The notes under the pieces: model-generated | The model's input: the letters and a program-made list of their open reading frames with translations, nothing else | What the model was told of the DNA's origin: nothing | Database searches by the model: none | Made by a program: the position numbers and the translations under genes | Shown: positions 43,911-51,461 of the stretch, piece after piece | How positions within the stretch are numbered: the stretch's first letter is position 1 | Layout of the letters: each line of letters begins with the position of its first letter | From: Streptomyces sp. WAC05374 | GTDB lineage: Bacteria; Actinomycetota; Actinomycetes; Streptomycetales; Streptomycetaceae | Length of the DNA: 64,000 bases | Assembly: GCF_004353505.1 (NCBI RefSeq) | Contig: NZ_SMNQ01000002.1 | Span: 62,001 to 126,000, forward strand | Direction: 5' to 3'

Positions 43911-44117
43911 TCAGGAACCGACCACCTGGTTGTGACCCAGGACGGCGACGTGTTCCAGCACGTCCTCCATGGGGTCGTCGATCTGGCCGATCGAGACCAG
44001 CGTGATGCGGTGGCCGTTGTCGGAGCCGTGGTGGGCCTCGTCGGCGTGGGCCGCGCCGGACGGGAGGGTGGCCGCCAGTGCGAGCACCCCCGGTACGACG
44101 AGCCTGCTGATCTTCAT
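43911..44117 (-). CDS. Small secreted protein of unknown function (68 aa)
   Basis: 68 residues. A clear signal peptide (MKISRLVVPGVLALAATLPSG, cleavage after AAHA) leaves a mature peptide of about 43 residues: acidic/His-rich start DEAHHGSDNGHR, then TLVSIGQIDDPMEDVLEHV and AVLGHNQVVGS. There is no Cys. It has its own terminator and an upstream gap shared with the dapD end. It resembles small secreted proteins found singly in Streptomyces. Function unknown. Confidence 0.75.
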   Translation of the reverse strand: MKISRLVVPGVLALAATLPSGAAHADEAHHGSDNGHRITLVSIGQIDDPMEDVLEHVAVLGHNQVVGS

Positions 44118-44139
44118 ATGAGCCGTCCCTCGCCTTGCC

Positions 44140-44210
44140 GATTCGTGTGACCGTGCGCAACCTGCTTATCCACCCGACTGGCGGAAAGGTCACGCACCAT
44201 CACACGAATC
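44140..44210 (+). repeat. 11-bp inverted repeat spaced by 49 bp, between dapD and the small secreted gene
   Basis: GATTCGTGTGA (44140-44150) and TCACACGAATC (44200-44210) are exact reverse complements. The second arm overlaps the dapD stop codon. Either the arms form a long stem-loop at the dapD 3' end or they are two operator halves around the promoter of the downstream 68-aa gene. Confidence 0.75.
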
Positions 44211-45192
44211 AGTCGTTGCTGTGGAGGATGTCGTTGAGACCGCCCCACACCGCGTTGTTCGGACGGGCCTCCACGGTGCCGGTGACCGAGTTGCGGCGGA
44301 AGAGGATGTGGGAGGCGCCGGACAGCTCCCGGGCCTTCACGATCTGGCCGTCGGGCATCGTCACACGCGTACCGGCGGTGATGTAGAGGCCGGCCTCCAC
44401 GACGCACTCGTCGCCCAGCGCGATGCCGACGCCCGCCTCGGCGCCGATCAGGCAGCGCTCACCGACGGAGATGATGACGTTGCCGCCGCCCGAGAGGGTG
44501 CCCATGGTGGAGGCGCCGCCGCCGATGTCGGAGCCGTCGCCGATGACGACGCCCGCGGAGATGCGGCCCTCGACCATCGAGGTGCCGAGGGTGCCGGCGT
44601 TGAAGTTGACGAAGCCCTCGTGCATGACGGTGGTCCCGGCGGCGAGGTGCGCGCCGAGCCGCACGCGGTCGGCGTCGGCGATGCGGACGCCCTTGGGGGC
44701 GACGTAGTCGGTCATGCGCGGGAACTTGTCGACGCTGGTGACCTGGAGGTGCAGGCCCTCGGCGCGGGCGTTGAGCCGGACCTTCTCCAGGTCGTCGACG
44801 GCGACGGGACCGAGCGAGGTCCAGGCGACGTTGGCGAGCAGGCCGAAGATCCCGTCCAGGCTCTGGCCGTGCGGCCGCACGAGCCGGTGGCTGAGCAGGT
44901 GCAGACGGAGGTAGACGTCGTGCGTGTCGAGCGGCTTGTCGTCCAGCGAGGCGATGACGGTGCGCACGGCGACGACCTCGACGCCGCGCCGGGCGTCGAC
45001 GCCGACGGCCTTGGCGGCGCCCTCGCCGAGGAGGTTCACGGCCTGGTCGGCGCCGAGCCGCTCGGTCCCGGCGGGCCCGGGCTCGGCGACGAGCTCGGGG
45101 GCGGGGAACCAGGTGTCGAGAACGGTGCCGTCGCCGGCGATGGTGGCAAGGCCGGCGGCGACGGCGCCGGTGGTACGAGGTGCAGAAGTCAT
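44209..45192 (-). CDS. dapD: 2,3,4,5-tetrahydropyridine-2,6-dicarboxylate N-succinyltransferase
   Basis: 327 residues, the actinobacterial DapD type. The N-terminal domain ([31 protein letters not shown]) precedes a left-handed beta-helix of hexapeptide repeats: [51 protein letters not shown] and [20 protein letters not shown]. It transfers succinyl from succinyl-CoA to tetrahydrodipicolinate in meso-DAP/lysine biosynthesis, needed for peptidoglycan. It stands alone, with a terminator from the upstream gene in front of it. Confidence 0.95.
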   Translation of the reverse strand: MTSAPRTTGAVAAGLATIAGDGTVLDTWFPAPELVAEPGPAGTERLGADQAVNLLGEGAAKAVGVDARRGVEVVAVRTVIASLDDKPLDTHDVYLRLHLLSHRLVRPHGQSLDGIFGLLANVAWTSLGPVAVDDLEKVRLNARAEGLHLQVTSVDKFPRMTDYVAPKGVRIADADRVRLGAHLAAGTTVMHEGFVNFNAGTLGTSMVEGRISAGVVIGDGSDIGGGASTMGTLSGGGNVIISVGERCLIGAEAGVGIALGDECVVEAGLYITAGTRVTMPDGQIVKARELSGASHILFRRNSVTGTVEARPNNAVWGGLNDILHSND

Positions 45193-45238
45193 GCCAGAAA
45201 CCTAACCGGCGCCCCACCGCCCGGGCGAACCGGTCTCA

Positions 45239-45290
45239 CGTCCCGGTCGCCCGCCCCGGACCCCCGTCCGGGGGCGGGCGACGCGGGACG
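45239..45290 (-). terminator. Hairpin terminator between CU044_5270-family gene and dapD
   Basis: A long, slightly imperfect G/C stem with GTCGCCCGCCCC and a matching GGGGGCGGGCGAC arm fills most of the 101-bp gap. It follows the minus-strand gene ending at 45294. Confidence 0.65.
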
Positions 45291-45293
45291 GCA

Positions 45294-46298
45294 TCAGGAG
45301 CGCTCGCCGCGTGCGTCGACGACCTCGGTGGTGGCGCGCAGGGCGGTGGCGAGAACGGTGCCCTTGGCCACGTAGGGGCCGCCGGACTCCTTGCCGCTGA
45401 CGTAGTAGCCGATGCCGGCCACCAGCCGGAAACCGCGGAACGCCTGCGTCTCCGGGTCGAACAGCACCTGGAAGGTGTTCCGCGCGTAGGAGTAGTCGCG
45501 GTAGTTGCCCTCGACCCCCAGCGCCAGCAGCGCCCCCTTTCCGCCGGGAGCGGCGGTGGACGTCAGCGTGGCCCCCGGCAGCTTCCTGGCGGTGCGGAAC
45601 AGCAGTCGCCCCTTGGCCTCGGGCATCACGGTCGCCGTCGCCAGGACCTCAGCGATCTCCTCGAAGTCGCGCTGCCCCTGGGTCAGCCGCCACGCGCTGG
45701 TCGACCGGCTGGGGATGGAGCGCTTCCGGATCAGGCGGAGGGCTCCGTCGGTGTCGTCCGGCAGGTCTTCCACGAGCGAGTCCGACTGCCGGTGGGTGAG
45801 GGTGTCGCCCGATCCGGCTCCTCCGTAGCGCGCGCCCGACGGGGTCTGCGCGGGAGGGACCTCGCCCGTGAACTCGTCCCAGCCGTCGTACCGCTCCCAT
45901 GCCTCCTGCGTGTAGGGCTTCCTGGTCCGCAGGTCACAGGACGCTCCCGTCCTGTTGAAGCTGAGATCGATGTTGAGCATCTCCATGCCCTCGCCGCCGC
46001 TTCCTCCGGCGCCGCAGTCCACCATCCGCCACTCGGTCTTGCGGTAGATCCACTGGTCCGCCCGGGGCTTGACCGCCGGGGCCGCCGGCTCGTGGTCGGC
46101 CGGCAGCAGCGTGGCGAGCGTCGCCACCGCCGTGACGGCGGCTGCCGCGCCCGCAACCGCCGGCCACCACCCGCCCCGGAGGCGGCGCCGGGGGCGGGCG
46201 GCCTCGTCGAGGAGGCGTTGGCGGCCCGGGGCGAGGCGGGCGCGGTCGGGGGCCGGGGCGTCCGCGCGGAAGTCCTGGAGCGTCCGCATCTCATCCAT
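45294..46298 (-). CDS. CU044_5270-family membrane-anchored protein, sigma-factor partner
   Basis: 334 residues from the ATG at 46298. A cytoplasmic N-terminus (LQDFRADAPAPDRARLAPGR) precedes one membrane span (WWPAVAGAAAAVTAVATLATLL, about residues 48-70). A large extracellular domain follows (QWIYRKTEWRMVDCGAG to GIGYYVSGKES). This matches the CU044_5270 family usually found next to ECF-type sigma genes. It overlaps the sigma gene by 8 bp, so it probably acts as an anti-sigma or signal-sensing partner. It lacks the zinc HxxxCxxC motif of ZAS anti-sigma factors. Confidence 0.8.
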   Translation of the reverse strand: MDEMRTLQDFRADAPAPDRARLAPGRQRLLDEAARPRRRLRGGWWPAVAGAAAAVTAVATLATLLPADHEPAAPAVKPRADQWIYRKTEWRMVDCGAGGSGGEGMEMLNIDLSFNRTGASCDLRTRKPYTQEAWERYDGWDEFTGEVPPAQTPSGARYGGAGSGDTLTHRQSDSLVEDLPDDTDGALRLIRKRSIPSRSTSAWRLTQGQRDFEEIAEVLATATVMPEAKGRLLFRTARKLPGATLTSTAAPGGKGALLALGVEGNYRDYSYARNTFQVLFDPETQAFRGFRLVAGIGYYVSGKESGGPYVAKGTVLATALRATTEVVDARGERS

Positions 46299-46920
46299 GG
46301 GTGGCCTCCGTGGCGAAGTCGTGTGCGAGGGTGGGGTCACTGTCGCCGAGCGCCGCGCGGACCTTCCTGCGCGCCCGGTTGAGGCGGGAGCGGACGGTGC
46401 CGACCGGGATGGAGAGCGCTTCGGCGACCTCCTGGTAGGTCAGGTCCGCCCAGGCGACCAGCAGCAGCACATGGCGGTCGCCGCCGGACAGGGCCGCGAG
46501 GGCGCCCGCCAGCGCCCCGTGGACGGCCTGGGCGGTGACGCGGTCGTCGGCGTGGTCGACCCAGGACTCGGCGACCGGGTCGTGCCCGGTGCGGGCCAGC
46601 AGGCCCAGGGCGCGGACCTCGGTGCGGCGCTGCTTGCCGATCAGGTTGGCGGCGATGCCGTAGAGCCAGGGGCGGGCGTTGGCGCGGCCCAGGTCGTAGC
46701 GGGTGCGGGCCCGGAACGCGGCGAGGAAGGTGTCGGCGGTGATGTCGTCGGCGGCCGCGTCGCCGAGCCGCCGGGCGGCGTAGCGGTGGATGTCGGCGGC
46801 GTACCGGTTGTACAGCTCGGCGAAGACCTCCGGCCGCTCCAGGGACACGGCTATGACGGCCGCGTCGTCGTCGCCCGGGGGGCCGGTCACAGGGTCTCCG
46901 TCTGTTACGGGTGTGGTCAC
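46291..46920 (-). CDS. ECF-type RNA polymerase sigma factor
   Basis: 209 residues from the GTG at 46920. Region 2 is FAELYNRYAADIHRYAARRLG, with AADDITADTFLAAFRART and RPWLYGIAANLIGK as the -10-recognising part. Region 4 carries LSGGDRHVLLLVAWADLTYQE and the HTH VAEALSIPVGTVRSRLNRAR for -35 recognition. It has no extra C-terminal domain. The 3' end overlaps the CU044_5270-family gene by 8 bp, which implies coupled production with its likely regulator. Target promoters are unknown. Confidence 0.92.
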   Translation of the reverse strand: MTTPVTDGDPVTGPPGDDDAAVIAVSLERPEVFAELYNRYAADIHRYAARRLGDAAADDITADTFLAAFRARTRYDLGRANARPWLYGIAANLIGKQRRTEVRALGLLARTGHDPVAESWVDHADDRVTAQAVHGALAGALAALSGGDRHVLLLVAWADLTYQEVAEALSIPVGTVRSRLNRARRKVRAALGDSDPTLAHDFATEATHG

Positions 46921-46951
46921 ACCCTCTGTTCCCCGCGGCCCGGATCGGGGT

Positions 46952-47494
46952 TCACGGGAGCAGGCGCCGCAGCATCTCGGCGGCGTACTCCTCGTCGTAC
47001 GCCGTGTCCGTGAGCAGCACCCGGAGGCAGATGCCGTCCATGAGGGCGGCGAGCGCCCGGGCGGTGGCCGGGTCCGTCCCGGCCGACAGGGCGGCCACCA
47101 GGTCGTCGGTCCACTCGGCGGCGACGGTCCGCAGGGCGGGGCGCCGCAGGGCGGCGAGGTACAGCTCATACTCCAGCTCCACACCGGTGCGCTCGCCGCC
47201 CAGCCACTGCCCCATCAGCCGGGCGAGCCCGGCCGCGAGGTCGGGGGCGGTGAGCGCGCCGCTGTCGCGGACGGCCGCCGCGAAGCCCTCGCCGGTCCGG
47301 CGCAGCGCGGCGACGAGCAGTTCGTCGAGGGAGGCGAAGTGGTACGTCGTCGAGCCGAGCGGCACGTCCGCCTCCGCGGCCACCGTGCGGTGGCTCAGCC
47401 CCGCGATGCCGGAGCGTCCGACGACGCGGATGGCCGCGTCGATGATGCGCAGCCGCCGGTCGGGGTCGTACCGGCGGGGTGCGCGGGGCGTCAT
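46952..47494 (-). CDS. TetR-family repressor of the adjacent SMR pump
   Basis: 180 residues. The N-terminal HTH is RRLRIIDAAIRVVGRSGIAG followed by SHRTVAAEADVPLGSTTYHF, with YHF at the end of the recognition helix as is standard. The C-terminal ligand domain is all-helical. The gene start overlaps the SMR gene stop (TGATGA), so pump and repressor are one operon. A perfect 26-bp palindrome at the operon start is the evident binding site. Ligands are probably cationic biocides or dyes pumped by the SMR protein. Confidence 0.92.
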   Translation of the reverse strand: MTPRAPRRYDPDRRLRIIDAAIRVVGRSGIAGLSHRTVAAEADVPLGSTTYHFASLDELLVAALRRTGEGFAAAVRDSGALTAPDLAAGLARLMGQWLGGERTGVELEYELYLAALRRPALRTVAAEWTDDLVAALSAGTDPATARALAALMDGICLRVLLTDTAYDEEYAAEMLRRLLP

Positions 47495-47814
47495 CAGTGG
47501 GCTCCGCCGAGGTTGAGCACGACCACGCCGGCGATCACGAGGGCGATGCCCAGGACTTTGACGAGGCTGGTGGACTCGTCGAGGAACAGCATCCCGATGG
47601 CGGCGACGGCGGCGGTCCCGACCCCCGCCCAGATGGCGTAGGCGGTGCCGACCGACAGCGTCTTGAGCGTCTGGGCGAGCAGGCCGAAGGCCAGCAGGTA
47701 TCCCGCGACGGTGATCAGCGAGGGCCACAGCCGGGTGAAGCCCTCGCTGTACTTCATGGCCGTCGTGCCGGCCACCTCCGCCGCGATGGCCGCGGCGAGC
47801 AGTCCGTATCCCAT
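47494..47814 (-). CDS. SMR-family multidrug efflux protein (EmrE/SugE type)
   Basis: 106 residues from the ATG at 47814, with four membrane spans. The membrane-embedded Glu is in YGLLAAAIAAEVAGTTAMKY (residue 13), as in EmrE. YAIWAGVGTAAVAAIGMLFL is the conserved third-span region and VLGIALVIAGVVVLNL the fourth. It exports cationic lipophilic compounds by proton exchange as a dimer. An in-frame ATG six codons upstream exists. The shorter start is preferred because a TACGCT -10 ends seven bases before it, giving a leaderless mRNA. Confidence 0.9.
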   Translation of the reverse strand: MGYGLLAAAIAAEVAGTTAMKYSEGFTRLWPSLITVAGYLLAFGLLAQTLKTLSVGTAYAIWAGVGTAAVAAIGMLFLDESTSLVKVLGIALVIAGVVVLNLGGAH

Positions 47815-47835
47815 GTGTACGAGCGTACACATGGG
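47810..47835 (-). promoter_or_regulatory. TetR operator overlapping -10 and start codon of the SMR gene
   Basis: Perfect 11-bp arms CCCATGTGTAC and GTACACATGGG flank the 4-bp spacer GAGC. The palindrome contains the TACGCT -10 (47822-47827, minus strand) and the ATG of the pump gene. A bound repressor would cover the promoter and transcription start together. Confidence 0.88.
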
Positions 47836-47845
47836 AGGGCGGCGC

Positions 47846-48211
47846 TCAGCCGGTGAGGGACGTCTTCGGCCGGAGCACGCAGAACTCGTTGCCCTCGGGG
47901 TCGGCGAGGACCACCCAGGTCACGTCGTCGCCCTGCCCGACGTCCACCCGCCGCGCGCCGAGGCCGATGATCCGCTCCACCTCGGCGGCCTGGTCGTCGG
48001 GCGCCAGGTCCAGGTGGAGCCGGTTCTTGACGGTCTTCCCCTCCGGCACGGTGAGGAAGACGATCCCCGGCATCGCGGTCTCGTCGGCCCCGATGACGAT
48101 CTCCTCGGGGTCCTCGTAGAGGATCTTCCAGTCCAGGACCCGGGTCCAGAACCGGGCGAGGGCCGGGGCGTCATGGGTGTCGATCGCGATCTGGTACAGA
48201 GAAACGGCCAT
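47846..48211 (-). CDS. VOC-family (glyoxalase-like) protein
   Basis: 121 residues, one VOC domain of two beta-alpha-beta-beta-beta modules: YQIAIDTHDAPALARFWTRV in the first, RLHLDLAPDDQAAEVERI and WVVLADPEGNEFCVLRP in the second. The latter is the usual D-P-E/D-G-N-x-F-x-x segment, and H and E residues are available for metal binding. Function unknown; bleomycin-type resistance or glyoxalase relatives are possible. Its ATG lies inside the 3' arm of the terminator hairpin that follows the suf operon, and no ribosome-binding site is seen. Confidence 0.85.
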   Translation of the reverse strand: MAVSLYQIAIDTHDAPALARFWTRVLDWKILYEDPEEIVIGADETAMPGIVFLTVPEGKTVKNRLHLDLAPDDQAAEVERIIGLGARRVDVGQGDDVTWVVLADPEGNEFCVLRPKTSLTG

Positions 48212-48242
48212 GCCCGCCAGTGTGCCTGGCGGGCATGGCCGT
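48204..48242 (-). terminator. Rho-independent-like terminator of the suf operon, overlapping the VOC start
   Basis: Perfect 17-bp arms (48204-48220 and 48226-48242) enclose a 5-base loop. Read on the minus strand the stem is followed by TTCTCT after a terminal T, a T-rich tail unusual for this genome. It starts 24 bp after the last suf-cluster stop. The VOC gene's ATG is in the distal arm. Confidence 0.85.
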
Positions 48243-48265
48243 CGCGGCCGGAAAAGGCCGGTACG

Positions 48266-48649
48266 TCAGACGTTGAAGCCGAGCGCGCGGAGCTGCTCCC
48301 GGCCGTCGTCCGTGATCTTGTCCGGACCCCACGGCGGCATCCAGACCCAGTTGATCTTCAGCTCGTTGACGATGCCGTCCGTCGCGGCCTTCGCCTGGTC
48401 CTCGATCACATCGGTCAGCGGGCAGGCCGCCGACGTCAGCGTCATGTCCAGGGTCGCGATGTTGGCGTCGTCGATGTGGATGCCGTAGATGAGGCCGAGG
48501 TTGACCACGTCGATGCCCAGCTCGGGGTCGACGACGTCGTACAGCGCCTCCCGGACCTCCTCCTCGGAGGCCGGCTTCATCGAAGCCGTGCCGCCGGCGT
48601 CCACGGGCGTCACCTCGGCCGGCGTCTGTGCCGTGTCGTGCTCGGTCAT
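48266..48649 (-). CDS. SufT-like iron-sulfur assembly factor (MIP18/DUF59 domain)
   Basis: 127 residues. The MIP18 domain starts at EEEVREALYDVVDPELGIDVV and carries the conserved motif DPELGI and NLGLIYGI. The reactive Cys is in LTSAACPLTDVIEDQA, with the T-x-x-x-C-P-L signature. The C-terminus WMPPWGPDKITDDGREQL is typical of SufT-type proteins. It helps mature Fe-S proteins in the cytoplasm. The gene is the last of the suf operon and overlaps sufU by ATGA. A strong terminator follows. Confidence 0.9.
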   Translation of the reverse strand: MTEHDTAQTPAEVTPVDAGGTASMKPASEEEVREALYDVVDPELGIDVVNLGLIYGIHIDDANIATLDMTLTSAACPLTDVIEDQAKAATDGIVNELKINWVWMPPWGPDKITDDGREQLRALGFNV

Positions 48650-49110
48650 GCCGTCTTCCTCTCCGCGCCGTCACCCATCACCTGGGCGGTCGCGTCCTTC
48701 CAGGCCATCCAGCTCAGCAGGGCGCACTTCACCCGGGCCGGGTACTTGGAGACGCCGGCGAACGCGACCGCGTCCTCCAGCACCTCCTCCATCGCGTCGT
48801 CGGGCTCGATCCTGCCCTTGGACTGCATCAGCTCCAGGAAGGTGCCCTGGATCCTCTGCGCCTCGGCGAGTTCCTTGCCGACGAGGAGTTCATTCAGGAC
48901 GGAGGCGGATGCCTGGCTGATGGAGCAGCCCTGGCCCTCGTACGACACGTCCGCGATCCGCGACCCGTCGTACTTCACGCGCAGCGTGATCTCGTCCCCG
49001 CACGTCGGGTTGACGTGGTGCACCTCGGCGTCGCCGTCCCGCAAGCCCCGCCCGTGCGGGTTCTTGTAGTGGTCCAGGATGACGTCCTGGTACATCGAAT
49101 CCAGCTTCAC
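48646..49110 (-). CDS. sufU: Iron-sulfur cluster assembly sulfur-transfer protein SufU
   Basis: 154 residues from the GTG at 49110 with AGGAG upstream. The zinc/sulfur ligands are visible: first Cys in HVNPTCGDEITLRV, second in SYEGQGCSISQASASV and third in YPARVKCALLSWMAWK, plus the Asp/Glu-rich insertion typical of SufU as opposed to IscU. It accepts persulfide sulfur from SufS and passes it to the SufBCD scaffold. It lies 8 bp after sufS and overlaps the sufT-like gene. Confidence 0.93.
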   Translation of the reverse strand: MKLDSMYQDVILDHYKNPHGRGLRDGDAEVHHVNPTCGDEITLRVKYDGSRIADVSYEGQGCSISQASASVLNELLVGKELAEAQRIQGTFLELMQSKGRIEPDDAMEEVLEDAVAFAGVSKYPARVKCALLSWMAWKDATAQVMGDGAERKTA

Positions 49111-49118
49111 ACCCGCTC

Positions 49119-50375
49119 CTAGCCGAAGAAGTTCCGGACGTGCTCCAGGCCGTCGACCAGGGCGTCGACCTCGGCCGGCGTGGAGTACAGATAGAACGAC
49201 GCCCGCGTGGTCGCAGGAATTCCGTAGCGGAGGCAGACCGGCCGTGCGCAGTGGTGGCCGACCCGGACGGCGATGCCCTGCTCGTCGAGGACCTGGCCCA
49301 CGTCGTGCGGGTGGATGTCGCCCAGCACGAAGGAGATCGCCGCGCCGCGGTCCTCGGCCGTCACCGGGCCGATGATCCGCAGGTCCGGCACCTCCTGGAG
49401 GCGGCGCACCGCGTACTCCGTGATCGCGTGCTCGTGGCGCGCGATGTTCTCCATGCCGATCGAGGTGAGGTAGTCCACGGCCGCGCCCAGGCCGACGGCC
49501 TGCGCGATCGGGGGCGTGCCCGCCTCGAACTTGTGCGGCGCCGGGGCGTACGTCGACGAGCTCATCGACACGGTCTCGATCATCTCGCCGCCACCGAGGA
49601 ACGGCGGGAGGTCCTCCAGCAGCTCCTGGCGGCCCCACAGCACGCCGATGCCGGTCGGGCCGCACATCTTGTGGCCGGTGAACGCGACGAAGTCGGCCTG
49701 GAGGGCCTGCACGTCCAGCGGCATGTGCGGGGCGGCCTGCGAGGCGTCGATCAGCACGAGCGCGCCGACGTCCTGGGCGCGGCGCACTATCGCCTCGACC
49801 GGATTGACGGTGCCCATGATGTTGGAGACCAGCGTGAAGGAGACGATCTTCGTCTTCTCCGTGATGACCTGCTCGATGTTCGACAGGTCGAGGCGGCCGT
49901 CGTCGGTCAGCCCGAACCACTTCAGCTTCGCACCGGTGCGCTGCGACAGGAGCTGCCACGGAACGATGTTGGAGTGGTGCTCCATCTCCGTGATGACGAT
50001 CTCGGTCTCACGGTCGACGCGGTAGGGCTCATCGGCCCAGCCCAGCATGTTGGCGACGAGGTTGAGCGACTCCGAGGCGTTCTTGGTGAAGATCACCTCG
50101 TCCCGGCTGGGCGCGTTGATGAAGGCGGCGACCTTGTCACGCGCCCCCTCGTACAGCGCCGTGGCCTCCTCGGCCAGCACGTGCACGCCGCGGTGCACAT
50201 TGGCGTTGTGCTGTTCGTAGTACTCACTGAGCACGTCGATGACCTGGCGCGGCGTCTGGGAGGTCGCCGCGTTGTCCAGGTACACGAGCTTCTTGCCGTC
50301 GTGGAGTACCCGGTCGAGGATCGGGAAGTCCTTGCGGAGCGCCTCGGTGTCGAGGAGGCCCGGCAACTGTGTCAC
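49119..50375 (-). CDS. sufS: Cysteine desulfurase SufS
   Basis: 418 residues, group II cysteine desulfurase. The PLP Lys is in ADFVAFTGHKMCGPTGIGVL, the PLP-stacking His in VITEMEHHSNIVPW, and the catalytic Cys in AVRVGHHCARPVCLRYG. The short catalytic loop is the SufS type. It removes sulfur from L-cysteine and hands the persulfide to SufU. The GTG start overlaps the sufC stop (GTGA). Start region MTQLPGLLDTEALRKDFPIL is normal for Streptomyces SufS. Confidence 0.96.
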   Translation of the reverse strand: MTQLPGLLDTEALRKDFPILDRVLHDGKKLVYLDNAATSQTPRQVIDVLSEYYEQHNANVHRGVHVLAEEATALYEGARDKVAAFINAPSRDEVIFTKNASESLNLVANMLGWADEPYRVDRETEIVITEMEHHSNIVPWQLLSQRTGAKLKWFGLTDDGRLDLSNIEQVITEKTKIVSFTLVSNIMGTVNPVEAIVRRAQDVGALVLIDASQAAPHMPLDVQALQADFVAFTGHKMCGPTGIGVLWGRQELLEDLPPFLGGGEMIETVSMSSSTYAPAPHKFEAGTPPIAQAVGLGAAVDYLTSIGMENIARHEHAITEYAVRRLQEVPDLRIIGPVTAEDRGAAISFVLGDIHPHDVGQVLDEQGIAVRVGHHCARPVCLRYGIPATTRASFYLYSTPAEVDALVDGLEHVRNFFG

Positions 50376-51136
50376 GCGGATGCGCCACCCTTCGTGTACG
50401 ACTCGTAGCCCTCGGCCTCGAGCTTGTCGGCCAGCTCGGGGCCGCCCGACTCGACGATGCGGCCGCCGGCGAAGACGTGGACGTGGTCCGGCTTGATGTA
50501 GCGCAGGATGCGCGTGTAGTGCGTGATCAGCATGGTGCCGACCTCGCCGCTCTCGCGGACGCGGTTGACGCCCTCGGAGACGATGCGCAGCGCGTCGACG
50601 TCCAGGCCGGAGTCGGTCTCGTCGAGGATCGCGATCTTCGGCTTGAGGAGCTCGAGCTGGAGGATCTCGTGGCGCTTCTTCTCACCGCCGGAGAAGCCCT
50701 CGTTGACGTTGCGCTCGGCGAAGGACGGGTCCATGTTGAGGCGCTGCATGGCCTCCTTGACCTCCTTCACCCAGGTGCGCAGCTTGGGGGCCTCGCCGCG
50801 GACGGCGGTGGCGGAGGTGCGCAGGAAGTTGCTCACCGAGACGCCCGGGACCTCGACCGGGTACTGCATGGCGAGGAAGACGCCGGCGCGGGCGCGCTCG
50901 TCGACGGACATCTCCAGGACGTCCTCGCCGTCGAGGGTGACGGTGCCGCCGGTGATCGTGTACTTGGGGTGCCCGGCGAGCGAGTACGCGAGCGTCGACT
51001 TGCCGGAGCCGTTCGGGCCCATGATGGCGTGGGTCTCGCCCTGCTTCACGGTCAGGTCGACGCCCTTGAGGATCTCCTTCGTGGCGTTGTCGGCCTCGAC
51101 GGAGACGTGCAGGTCGCGGATTTCAAGCGTTGCCAT
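50372..51136 (-). CDS. sufC: Fe-S assembly ATPase SufC
   Basis: 254 residues from the ATG at 51136 (MATLEIRDLHVSVEADN). It is an ABC-type ATPase: Walker A in HAIMGPNGSGKSTLAYSLAG, signature NEGFSGGEKKRHEILQL with the SufC-specific K-K-R-x-E, Walker B in PKIAILDETDSGLDVDAL, and H-loop His in TMLITHYTRIL. It forms the SufBC2D scaffold complex and powers cluster assembly in the cytoplasm. It is 7 bp downstream of the Rieske gene and coupled to sufS. Confidence 0.96.
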   Translation of the reverse strand: MATLEIRDLHVSVEADNATKEILKGVDLTVKQGETHAIMGPNGSGKSTLAYSLAGHPKYTITGGTVTLDGEDVLEMSVDERARAGVFLAMQYPVEVPGVSVSNFLRTSATAVRGEAPKLRTWVKEVKEAMQRLNMDPSFAERNVNEGFSGGEKKRHEILQLELLKPKIAILDETDSGLDVDALRIVSEGVNRVRESGEVGTMLITHYTRILRYIKPDHVHVFAGGRIVESGGPELADKLEAEGYESYTKGGASA

Positions 51137-51143
51137 GGGTGAC

Positions 51144-51461
51144 TCAGGACTCCTGGGTGACGGAGACGAGCACATCGTCCCCTTCGATCTTTACGGGGTA
51201 TACGGGGACGGGGCGCGTCGCGGGAAGGCCGGACGGCTTGCCGGTGCGGAGGTCGAAGGCGGACCCGTGCAGCCAGCACTCGATCTGGCAGTCCTCGACC
51301 TCGCCCTCCGACAGCGAGACGTTCGCGTGCGAGCAGATGTCGTGGATCGCGAACACCTCGCCCTCGGTCTGCACGACGGAGATGGGCGTGCCGTCGAGTT
51401 CCACCCGCTTCGGGGTGTCCTCCTCCAGCTCGCTCAGCCCACAGGCTCGGACGAAGGGCAT
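51144..51461 (-). CDS. Rieske-type [2Fe-2S] ferredoxin within the suf operon
   Basis: 105 residues, a stand-alone Rieske ferredoxin. The first ligand pair is in IHDICSHANVSLSEG (C-x-H) and the second in CQIECWLHGSAFDLRTG (C-x-x-H). It has no membrane anchor. Such proteins are usually electron donors to non-haem iron oxygenases, and in actinobacterial suf operons they always sit between sufD and sufC. A role in providing electrons for cluster assembly is inferred from position. It shares one base with the sufD stop. Confidence 0.92.
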   Translation of the reverse strand: MPFVRACGLSELEEDTPKRVELDGTPISVVQTEGEVFAIHDICSHANVSLSEGEVEDCQIECWLHGSAFDLRTGKPSGLPATRPVPVYPVKIEGDDVLVSVTQES

